Shown here: positions 45,301 to 54,016 of the stretch, in pieces | Layout: the number at the start of each line of letters is the position of its first letter | How positions within the stretch are numbered: the stretch's first letter is position 1 | DNA from: Schistocerca nitens | Lineage: Eukaryota; Arthropoda; Insecta; Orthoptera; Acrididae | Direction: 5' to 3' | Assembly: GCF_023898315.1 (NCBI RefSeq) | Contig: NC_064619.1 | Span: 349,628,650 to 349,692,649, forward strand | DNA: 64,000 nt | Notes under the pieces: generated by a model | Told to the model about the DNA's origin: nothing | The model's input: the letters and a program-made list of their open reading frames with translations, nothing else | Databases searched by the model: none | Translations under genes and position numbers: made by a program

Positions 45301-45680
45301 AAAACAGATACACCGCAAAAGCAACAAGGTAAATTGTGTCACACATTAGTAGCGTCGTGATATAGTCGTGTAGCTGTCAAATAAACTAACCTCTGTGTCA
45401 TCTGGTATCTCTCAGAAAGCACTTTAATTTCAGAATGTATTTGCAAGTAAACCAAAATGTTGCATTAAAATCTCAAGTTAAAAAAGCACATTATCTCTCA
45501 ATAAACGGTTTTACGTGTGAAATGTGGTGTAAACCTTTGCTCTTCATAGTACTCAGAGTTTGAACAATGCAATTAACATGCGGTATACGTCGTTAAAGAA
45601 TACTGGAATTTTTCTCAAGGTTAGCGTCAATGTTATTTTTCTCGGAGCCAGCCGGCGCAGGTGTCTGCCTGCGGTGCGGG
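42331..45680 (-). other. Non-coding interior of element B
   Basis: 3.3 kb between gag and the minisatellite. It has no sense-strand open frame of note and no reverse transcriptase, RNase H, integrase or envelope motif. It is AT-rich, with a T25 tract near 43929-43954. This is where pol would lie in an autonomous relative. Confidence 0.75.
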
Positions 45681-48047
45681 TCATTGTTGGCGCGCGTCGT
45701 TAATGGGATTCGGAGACCGAACTTCTACAAATTCGCCTTGCCGAGAGGGCCCTGCCGTGTTTAAATCCCGCCAGTTCTGATGCAATTCAGGTCTGTCGTT
45801 ACGAATATATCGTCTGTCGTCATGTCGGTAGGTTCCGTAGTTTCTTCCTTGTCCGTCACGTGGTGGAGAATTTCTCCCTGAATCGTAACTGTGCGCCGAA
45901 CTGTTGCGTCTGAAGTTATTCTGCCTCCCTTGATAATAATTGTTTTGGTTCCCATATTGTCTGTTTCTCTGATTGTCTCTGTGATAGTCATTACTTCGGA
46001 AATGCGATCTTTCTCTGTAACTATTACTACTCTGCCAACGGTTGTCATACGGGTGGTGTCTGTTTTGGTCACGATTTGTGTTGTGAGAATAGCCTTGTCG
46101 TGTCCAGTTCTTGTTTCTGTCGTCACGGAATTGTGACGTATGTGACCTGTAGTGATTGTTTTCCTGTTTTCGCATCCGGCGACTGTCAGTGTCAATTTCT
46201 AATTCTTGTAAGAGTCCCTGAAATGCTTCAATGTCGTCTTTGCAACGTCCTGCCAAAATAATATGTCGCAAATGTTCAGGCAGTTTGATTAAGCAAATGC
46301 GGATGAGTTCTGAGGGGCTGTATGGGTTTGACAGGTACTGATTCTTGTGCAACATGTCTTCAAAATATTTCACAGGACTGGAGAATTCAGATTGTTCGAA
46401 ATGTTTCATCATTATGATGCCATGTTTTACTCGGTCTTGTGTGGCTTGAGACCAATATGCTGAGAGGAAGGCATGGTAAAATTCTCCTTCACTATGACAA
46501 TCGTGAATGACCGAACGCATTCTTACAGCTGGTTCATTCTCTAAATAGCCACACATAAATTCTAATCTGTGTTCTAATGACCAGTTAGGGGGAAAACAAT
46601 GAGAGAATTGATGGAGCCACGCTTGTGGATGAATGTCGTTGGCAGAATTTTTAAACGTTTTGAATTTACGTGTAGTAATGAACAGCTTATAGTCAAAATC
46701 ATCATGTCGGCGCGCATGTCGGTCATTATTACGTCGTTTCGGCGGTTCCATCTCAAAATTCGGTGTGCCTTGCCAATTTCTGTCATAATTTCCGAAGTGT
46801 CCTGTGTTATTATTTTGTGGCTGTTCCATATTTCTAAGTCCCTCTTCCCGTATTGGGGCGCGAGTGTCCTCTGAAATACGTAATTCTTGTACTACTTGTG
46901 CCAACTGATCTTGCACTTCCCGGATTTCTCTTTTGTACTGTGTATTGATTTGATTTTGATTTTGTTTGAATTTTCTAATTTGTTCATACTCTTCAGTGTC
47001 AGTGAAGGCTACAGGTGTTGTGTCATTCAGATCATCATCTACCTTTGTAGATAAGTTAGTGAACTGATCTGAAAGTTCGGCTACTTTATCCGATAGTGTA
47101 CTTATTTCCTCAGTGTGTTTTTCTGAACCAAGTTTCAGAGTATCTACTGTGTCCTTTAAGTTTTCCTGAGTTTTTGCAAGTTGCGTAACCGAATCGGTAG
47201 ATGCAACTGAGTCAAATTTAGCTTGAAAGGTCTCATGATTTTCATGAACAGTAATTTGCAGTTCTTTTATGGCTGCTTCGTGATTCTGTAGTACATTTTC
47301 ATGCCGCGAAAAAATAGGTTGGAAATGCTCACAAATTTGTGTTTTTACGTCGTTACAGACTTTTTGACATTTCGATTCAATGTGATGTAACTCATTAGTT
47401 AAATCCTCACGTGTTTGTTCAAGAGTTTGCTCCAATGAGTCTAACTTTTGAAGCTGTTGCTGTGTTTGACTCTGATTTTGTTCCATTTGTTTCTGATTTT
47501 GTTCCATTTGTTTCTGATTTTGTTCGATTGTGTCTAATTTTTGAAGATTTTGTCCCATTTGTTTCTGATTTTGTTCGAGCGTTGTGTCTAACTTTTGAAG
47601 CTTTTGTTGTGTTTGTCCCATTTGTTGTATTAATTGTAATAACAATGCACTGGTGTCTGGAACATGTTCCTCAGTGCTTTTCGGCAGTGAATTTGCACCG
47701 GAAACATTCACATTTTGACAAGCAGAAAATGTGTCTTGACTCATTTGAGAAAACGGTGAGGACCCAAATCCTGAATTCACAGCATTTGCGAGATTGTTTC
47801 CTGTCGTTTCGGATTCCTGAGGCGAGCTGTCGCCAACCGATCGATCGATAATGCTTCCCTGTTCTCTAATTGTTTCGCTGTCTACACCATTGTTTGCAGC
47901 CCGCTCCATTTCCCTATGCACAGCTACCAAATTATTACTTTGAACATCTGTTAATTCATTACACAGTGGTGCTGGCAAGCTACGCTCGTCGTCACTATTA
48001 TTTCTCAGTTTGCTTTGGAGCCTAGTGTTACGTTTTTCACACGCCAT
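45681..48047 (-). CDS. gag: Gag polyprotein of element B
   Basis: Intact 788-residue frame from ATG 48047 (MACEKRNTRL); a GTG nine bases upstream is less likely. Expected role: structural protein of a cytoplasmic retrotransposon particle. Order of regions: a polar N-terminus (about 1-130); a Gln-rich coiled-coil with near-perfect repeats of EQNQKQM and QKLDT (about 135-215); further predicted coiled-coil (to about 400); a capsid-like core (about 450-650) with NWSLEHRLEFMCGYLENEPA, FYHAFLSAYW and AFQGLLQELE; and an Arg/Asn/Tyr/Gln-rich tail (RSNDYHRDNQRNRQYGNQNN) of about 130 residues. There is no CCHC zinc knuckle. The frame ends at TAA with no overlapping pol frame. A decayed relative lies at 11764-12440. 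Confidence 0.88.
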   Translation of the reverse strand: MACEKRNTRLQSKLRNNSDDERSLPAPLCNELTDVQSNNLVAVHREMERAANNGVDSETIREQGSIIDRSVGDSSPQESETTGNNLANAVNSGFGSSPFSQMSQDTFSACQNVNVSGANSLPKSTEEHVPDTSALLLQLIQQMGQTQQKLQKLDTTLEQNQKQMGQNLQKLDTIEQNQKQMEQNQKQMEQNQSQTQQQLQKLDSLEQTLEQTREDLTNELHHIESKCQKVCNDVKTQICEHFQPIFSRHENVLQNHEAAIKELQITVHENHETFQAKFDSVASTDSVTQLAKTQENLKDTVDTLKLGSEKHTEEISTLSDKVAELSDQFTNLSTKVDDDLNDTTPVAFTDTEEYEQIRKFKQNQNQINTQYKREIREVQDQLAQVVQELRISEDTRAPIREEGLRNMEQPQNNNTGHFGNYDRNWQGTPNFEMEPPKRRNNDRHARRHDDFDYKLFITTRKFKTFKNSANDIHPQAWLHQFSHCFPPNWSLEHRLEFMCGYLENEPAVRMRSVIHDCHSEGEFYHAFLSAYWSQATQDRVKHGIIMMKHFEQSEFSSPVKYFEDMLHKNQYLSNPYSPSELIRICLIKLPEHLRHIILAGRCKDDIEAFQGLLQELEIDTDSRRMRKQENNHYRSHTSQFRDDRNKNWTRQGYSHNTNRDQNRHHPYDNRWQSSNSYRERSHFRSNDYHRDNQRNRQYGNQNNYYQGRQNNFRRNSSAHSYDSGRNSPPRDGQGRNYGTYRHDDRRYIRNDRPELHQNWRDLNTAGPSRQGEFVEVRSPNPINDARQQ
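47445..47620 (-). repeat. Gln-rich heptad repeat within B gag
   Basis: The codons for EQNQKQM recur several times (TTTCTGATTTTGTTC on the plus strand at about 47490, 47512 and 47563), interspersed with QKLDT repeats. Replication slippage in coding DNA probably produced them; the product is a coiled-coil. Confidence 0.8.
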
Positions 48048-48351
48048 TATTGTCACAGTATTTTACACGACAACACAGAAAAACACAATTTGAAGAGCAA
48101 AAATAAGAAAACACATTAACATAGCACTGAAAATAATATCTAGTTAATTGCAAGCGCAGCTGCGAAATACTTGCTGCAAATCTACATGCATGCCACAACT
48201 GTTTTACTGTACAACAATGAAAAAACTACAACTACAATGGAAATTCTCTACAATTACGCGCTAGCAATAAACAAAATCTACACTAATTACACAAACTACA
48301 AGAAAAAATCAGAAGATACCAGTGAGGTATCCTCGGCTAAGGGTCGACATA

Positions 48352-48885
48352 TGAAACGTCCCCTTTTAACAATTTTCTACAACTGTGCTTAACCTGACAC
48401 ACAATATTTTTTTTTTTAGCGCAACGCAATCTGACTTTCAAAATCTCTAGAAGAGAATGGCCCTGACTAACATTAAACTATCTCTTTCACAAATCACTTA
48501 CCTCACAAAAATCTTCGCTGCTCAAGCTACTGCAATACAGCGAGCGCCACTACTGCCAGCTAAATAAAAGATTCAAACTATGGAAGGCACTAACTACTGA
48601 TAGGGATAGTTAGCAAATGAAAGATATTAATAGAGAACAAACAATGTATTTACCTTGATATCATGACAAATTACAAAACTGCGCCATCTCTCTCCCCACA
48701 TCCACCACTGCTGGCGGCACACCTCCAACTGCGCAACGCTACGCGCTGTTCGCAGCCAGCTGCCTAACACTACAATGGCGAGTATTACAACAATGCAAAG
48801 CAGCCACAGACTGCACACGGCACAGCCAGTGATTTTCATACTGAGGTGGCGTTACCAATAAAAAAACCTAAACAGCCTACTTACA
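48352..48885 (-). repeat. 5' LTR of element B
   Basis: 534 bp, nearly identical to 40730-41262. The sequence just inside it (minus strand: TATGTCGACCCTTAGCCGAG) does not begin with the usual TGG, so the primer site is uncertain. Confidence 0.95.
48627..48839 (-). CDS. Small predicted membrane ORF in the B LTR (5' copy)
   Basis: Same 70-codon frame as 41004-41216, beginning MKITGCAVCS; one residue differs. It starts about 47 bp into the LTR, in the likely U3 region, so it would be transcribed only from an upstream promoter or from the 3' LTR's downstream transcripts. Hypothetical. Confidence 0.25.
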   Translation of the reverse strand: MKITGCAVCSLWLLCIVVILAIVVLGSWLRTARSVAQLEVCRQQWWMWGERWRSFVICHDIKVNTLFVLY

Positions 48886-48889
48886 ATAT

Positions 48890-49437
48890 CTGTCAATTAG
48901 AACTCAAAATCTTCATTTATAATCACAGTCTTGATCCTGCCTAGCAAACAGGGAATAGAAACATTTCTTTCAGTGGGCTGGACAAGAATGAGGACTTGTC
49001 GACTGGGAACTATGGTCTGTATGTTCTCCATCGGTTTCTGGCTGACAACAGAAATAGACTCCAGGCTCTCGTAAAAGACGGAGGACAATATTTCCAATTT
49101 CCTACTACTTATGACTGATTATTATTATTATTATTATTATTGTTTGTGTTGTTGTTATTGTTGTTGTAAATCCACCGCCCCATACACGGTGCGTATCGTC
49201 TGGGAAACTGAACAGAGAACGAGATCAGTGGGAAACAACGAACTCTGTAGGCACTAACAAGATACCGAAGTGAAGTAAACAGAAACCAGTGCGAGAACAG
49301 TGCTAAGATTTACTCGCGAGTGTGCTAAATGAACTGAGAGTGTTAGCCACAGTAACTTCGATCGTGACAGAAGGAAGGAAGGAGACGACGCTCGATCGCG
49401 GCTGCCACTGGCGCTGAGGCTAGAAGAAGAACTTGCG
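48890..49437 (+). other. Leader region of element D
   Basis: No protein motif. It contains an (ATT)n microsatellite at about 49120-49142 and a GTTGTT run to 49167. Inferred to be D sequence because element B separates it from the 5' LTR. Confidence 0.4.
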
Positions 49438-49632
49438 GCCGGCCGGGGTGGCCAAGAGGTTCTAGGCGCTACAGTCTGGAACCGGGCGGCCGCTTCGGTC
49501 GCAGGTTCGAATCCTGCCTCGGGCATGGATGTGTGTGATGTCATTAGGTTAGTTAGGTTTAAGTAGTGCTAAGTTCTACAGGACTGATGACCTCAGAAGT
49601 TAAGTCCCATAGTGCTCAAAGCCATTTGAGCC
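49438..49632 (+). mobile_element. tRNA-derived SINE, family 1
   Basis: A sense copy. Approximate target duplication AAGAACTTGCG (49427-49437) and AAGAAGGTGCG (49633-49643). Confidence 0.92.
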
Positions 49633-49897
49633 AAGAAGGTGCGTTATCACCGAGCTATGTGGACTTGCGAGACACCTGCTAGCTGCTGCGCGCGCTCATC
49701 GTTGTCCAGACGCCTTCTGGAGCTACTGCAGTAGGCAATACTCGCCACCAACCTCACCGCCCCAGTTGCTCCTGCTGCCTGCATTACGTCGCAACGCGTC
49801 GAATCACGTTTGCTGGTACACCGCGCCGGCACCATTCGTCGAGGTCAAGCAAATAAGTCAAGAATAATTGAAGTATTTGTTAGTTGCTGTTAACAGG

Positions 49898-50088
49898 TTC
49901 AAATGGCTCTGAGCACTGTGGGACTTAATATCTGAGGTCATCAGTCCCCAAGAACTTGGAACTACTTAAACCTAACTAACCTAAGGACATCACACACATC
50001 CATGCCCGAGGCAGGATTCGAACCTGCGACCGTAGCGGGTGCGCGGTTCCAGACTGAAGCGCCTAGATCGGCATGGCCACACCGGCCG
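49898..50088 (-). mobile_element. tRNA-derived SINE, family 1
   Basis: An antisense copy. Perfect target duplication GCTGTTAACAGG at 49886-49897 and 50089-50100. Confidence 0.95.
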
Positions 50089-50109
50089 GCTGTTAACAGG
50101 CCACTGAAA

Positions 50110-51901
50110 ATAATAACTATGTGAATGTTAAGATGGAACCTGTCTCTGACAATGAATCATCAGAATCAGAAACTGAATTTAATGACGATGATTCCGTCGA
50201 ACCAATGAATCGAAAATCGGAGTGTGATTTGTCAAAAGTAGAATCTGATTTGAATTTTAATGATACTGCAAAGTTAGAACCATTTTATACGAAGACGAAG
50301 TAACTGAAGTAGATGTCAAAAAGGATAGGATAGAAGTGACAGAGTTATCAGATTATGAAACTGAGCTCATAATCTCCGAAATTCAGCCAAGTCACGAAAT
50401 GCTAAAAACTCCTTTAAAATCAGTGTAAATGTCAAATGGCAAAGTAGAGGTTCCAAATTAAATTATTGTTTGTTAAACTTGAATAAATAAAGAACTGAGA
50501 GATAGTAATAAAGCGTTAAAGGATGAAATGATCATAAAATTGAAGCAAATCACCATGATCTACAAAACAAAGTATTGCAACAATTAAATATACTGCATAG
50601 TACTTTCAAAAGGGAAATTGACATAGTTCGCAAAGATTTGAAAGTCGCAGATGAACTTCTGGAAGGGACATTATTAGAAAGAATAGGCTACGAATCCAAA
50701 CTTTGTCTGATCGATCTGAAGAAGTAATTAGTAGAGTAAATGCGTGTCAAAAAGATATTAAGAAAGTTAGAGCAGGTTGTTTGCAATTATGTCAGGATGG
50801 AGACAAAGCTGGCAATGGTGGCCGAGCGGTTCTAGGCGCTTCAGTCTGGAACCGCGCGACCGCTATGGTCGTAGGTTCGAATCCTGCCTCGGGCATGGAT
50901 GTGTGTGATGTCTTTAGGTTAGTTAGGTAAGTAGTTCTAATTTCTAGGGGACTGATGACCTCAGATGTTAAGTCTCATAGTGCTCAGAGCCATTTCTGAT
51001 GGTGACAAAAGATGTTCTGACGCTGTAGAAGCAGTAGAAGTTGAGGTAGAAGAACTAAGTACTAGTACTACTAACACTGAAAATAGAGTAAACTCGGGTA
51101 GATCCTGCGATACTACTGTACAGTATATCGCTTCAGTTGACGCCGCTTTCATCGGATGTCGTCAATTTTTACGTTCTGATACAGACAAACAAATTCACCC
51201 ATTAGAGTTCTGCAATGATTTTGAGAATGTTTTGCATAATGCATGGTCAGAGCGAGAGAAAATTTCCTTCTTAAGAAGTCATTTGTCAGGAGATGCTTTG
51301 CGGTGGTCAGCTGACGTAATGATAAGATGTAAAACTCTTTCTGAATTTAAATCTGCATTTCTTAATGAGTACGGGTCACACAACAAACAAAACGATTTCT
51401 TGAAAGAGTTTTGGAGGGGTGAAAAGTTTATGAAGTGGGTTTCATGGCTGTCACATCTGACAGAAAAAATGAAACCGGAAATGATTATCATGGGATTAGA
51501 AGGCAAGCTGCCTTGGTGCTGGCATCAGAGAATCATTTCCGCACATAGAGATAATGTGGATAGGTTCAGTGAATATTTAGAGCGAGGAGAGAGAGTAGCT
51601 GCTGCTGAAGCGCAGATGCAAAGTAATGACAGGTCTTCTAACAGTGACGTAAACAACAGAAATAATGAGAATGGAAACGTGAATGTTTAGAAGTGTGGAG
51701 ATTCGGAATACAAGGTCTAATTATCGTAATCAAGGCCGTGGTAGGGGAAGAAGGGGTAGACAGTCACCCAGCTTTTGCGACAGTCATTATGACGAAAGCA
51801 TAAATGTAAATAATGTGCTGTTGAGACAAGACAGAGAGCAAAATGCTACCCTATCTGATTATTTATCAAATGAACATAACAGACAGCGTGTGGAAAATTA
51901 A
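50110..51901 (+). pseudogene. gag: Gag of element D (broken)
   Basis: Fragments in order: an acidic N-terminus from the ATG at about 50121 (MEPVSDNESSESETEFNDDD) ending at a stop near 50300; coiled-coil remnants to 50800 with several stops; a SINE at 50809-50996; then a 230-residue open piece to 51690 with the capsid-like core (QIHPLEFCNDFENVLHNAWS, LSGDALRWSA, FKSAFLNEYG, LEGKLPWCWHQRI). The basic RG-rich tail (NYRNQGRGRGRRGRQ) follows in another frame, so a frameshift near 51680 split the gene. Core and layout match the gag of element A (LAGDAKRW there, LSGDALRW here). No zinc knuckle. Confidence 0.82.
50809..50996 (+). mobile_element. SINE family 1 inside the gag of D
   Basis: A sense copy. 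Approximate target duplication GATGGAGACAAA and GATGGTGACAAA (50797-50808 and 50998-51009). It separates the coiled-coil and capsid coding parts. Confidence 0.92.
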
Positions 51902-53480
51902 ATCCTGTCTATGAGGAAACTGGCTCTCAGAAGGCCAGTAACAAAAATACAGATTACAGTCAGCCAACATCCGCAAACAGAAAATACAGAATATGAAATA
52001 GGAACAGACGGTACCAGTGACATTTTAAACCACTCTCATAATATAGTTGACAGCATTTTGGACACTTTAGAAAAATGGGTCAAGGAAGAGAAAAAAGCGC
52101 TACAGATAACAGGGAGGAAGAAATTAACGGGTTTGAATCTGATATGGACGAAGATAAGGTAAAGACTTACATCTTCGACAATGATGGCAATCTGAAGGCG
52201 AAAGTTGCGGTAGAGGAGGTAGAGTCAATTTTGCAAGGTTTTAAAGAGGAGCAATTGATGGATGAAAGGTGTAGCAATAATAATGAGGTCAAGGAACTTG
52301 ATAGCTGTAATGACTTGCCACAACTGAAAAAGCTGACGACAGTATCATAGGTAGCTATGTTGCGCAGGGACGCAGTTGCTTACAGGCAGAGAACAGTGCA
52401 GCTGATGTGCAGCAAACGGAAGCACAGGATATTGTCGAGTGCTTTGATTTAAAACTGGACAGGTTTGAAAAGGCAGCTAAAAATGTAGAGATTGACGACC
52501 CGCGGAATCTAAGTGTGAATGTACTCGCAACTGACCAAAACTGCTTTAGTTGGTAACAAATTCAGAAGTATTTAATGGGAGACGTTCATAATAAAACTGG
52601 TCACAGTAAAATAACTCACCCTATTATAAAAACTAACATCTCACGAGTAACAGTAAGTCGTCTCCTTGACAGTGTCAGAGAAGCTAGTGCTATGTCCCAA
52701 GCATTTTTTTATTCTATTCCTAACAACAGTGAATTAACGTTCATGAAAGTTTGAAAATAATAGGTGCTAGACCATTACAGCACGATGCCTTGATACCAGT
52801 TGACATCGATTTACGTAAAAATAGATCAGATTCCGGATAACCGGGCCGGCCGAAGTGGCCGTGCGGTTAAAGGCGCTGCAGTCTGGAACCGCAAGACCGC
52901 TACGGTCGCAGGTTCGAATCCTGCCTCGGGCATGGATATTTGTGATGTCCTTAGGTTAGTTAGGTTTAACTAGTTCTAAGTTCTAGGGGACTAATGACCT
53001 CAGCAGTTGAGTCCCATAGTGCTCAGAGCCATTTGAACCATTTGAACCGGATAACCGGAGGGGCAGTAATAATAGAGCATGGGAGCTGCCTATTTCTGTA
53101 ATGAGGAATGTCGGATATTTGCAGGATGATACTGAATTCGGTAGTAAGGTACCAGATGCTATTGTGGAAGAGAGCTGTATCCTAAAAGAAATAGATGCTA
53201 AGGTACGGCCAACAAATCAAATTTCTGACAAAACGATTTTGAACAGAAAAAGAAGGCATGACGCAAAAGCTTCCACCACTAGTTTTACCATAGGTGAACC
53301 AGTATTGGTCGAAAGTAAAGAAAAATCTAAGAAAATTTCAGCAGAAGCAAAGAAGTTTATGAATGTTTAACAAGGACCATTCAGGATGATAATGCGTTTT
53401 AAAAAGGCCAGCAGCTAGTTACAGTAGAGTCTGCCATCCTTTGGTGGATACACTGGTTTGGCGTACTGTGCAGTCCCAGC
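51902..53480 (+). pseudogene. pol: Pol remnant of element D: linker, dead protease, integrase tail
   Basis: Acidic linker pieces run at 51911-52350. Near 52660-52780 the translation LLDSVREASAMSQAFF, then KIIGARPL after a stop, aligns with the element A protease (LIDTGAELSVVSGKIF, KIIGATGK), but the catalytic Asp-Thr-Gly has become Asp-Ser-Val. After a SINE (52845-53046), 53101-53370 encodes RKRRHDAKASTTSFTIGEPV and then, past a stop, QGPFRMI: the integrase C-terminal tail with a GPF box. As in element A, nothing between the protease and this tail corresponds to reverse transcriptase, RNase H or the integrase core. Confidence 0.75.
52845..53046 (+). mobile_element. SINE family 1, variant-head subfamily
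   Basis: A sense copy with the GTTAAAGGCGCTGCAG head. Perfect target duplication CCGGATAACCGG at 52833-52844 and 53047-53058. Confidence 0.95.
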
Positions 53481-54016
53481 AGAGTTAAACTTTATTTCCT
53501 TTTCAAGTTTCATTCCCTATTTCTGTTCTATCATACATGTAACGAATATACGTCTTCATATTGAATACATACTATTAGTGCGTAATGACTTCCTAGTGAA
53601 TAAGAATAATTCCCGAACATGAATATACCCAAATGATGATTTACAGATGAATGTGACAGGGGAGGGGGGGGGGGTTGCGGGAGTAAATTCTAAAGATTAA
53701 AATAACAATGAGTAACTATGAAGCACCAAAGGGTAGAAAACTCGTGACTAAAATAAATAAATAATCAACAAGATCCATAAGAAGGGTTAGTAACTACGAA
53801 AATAGAGAAACACTTTGCATTAAGAGAAGTAATTGATACTAGAAATTCCTAAAATCTCAGACAGTAAAATCTGCTTTAATTAATAATCTTCATTTGGGAG
53901 TAAGGTTGTCCGAGGGTAGAAGAGAGTAGCAATGTGGTGCCATTAGAGGCAAGCCATAGCGTTTTAATATTTATTAAAGGAGATGTGTAGAAGTGGTATG
54001 AGGATCACACCAAAAT
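53481..54016 (+). other. 3' non-coding part of element D
   Basis: AT-rich, with a G-rich run near 53660. No motif. Confidence 0.4.

Larger units (their letters stand above)
40730..48885 (-). mobile_element. LTR retrotransposon B, gag-only and recently inserted
   Basis: An 8156-bp element on the minus strand, bounded by the target duplication ATAT (40726-40729 and 48886-48889). LTRs at 40730-41262 and 48352-48885 are nearly identical (by eye about one substitution and a one-base homopolymer difference). The single long gene is a 788-residue gag. The 4.4 kb between the gag stop and the 3' LTR holds no pol, only AT-rich DNA and a minisatellite. It is inserted just downstream of the 5' LTR of element D. 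Confidence 0.93.

Noticed and set aside
47411..47851. Plus-strand ORF rich in FVPFVSDFV repeats
   Set aside because: It is the antisense shadow of the Gln-rich coiled-coil coding repeats in the B gag.
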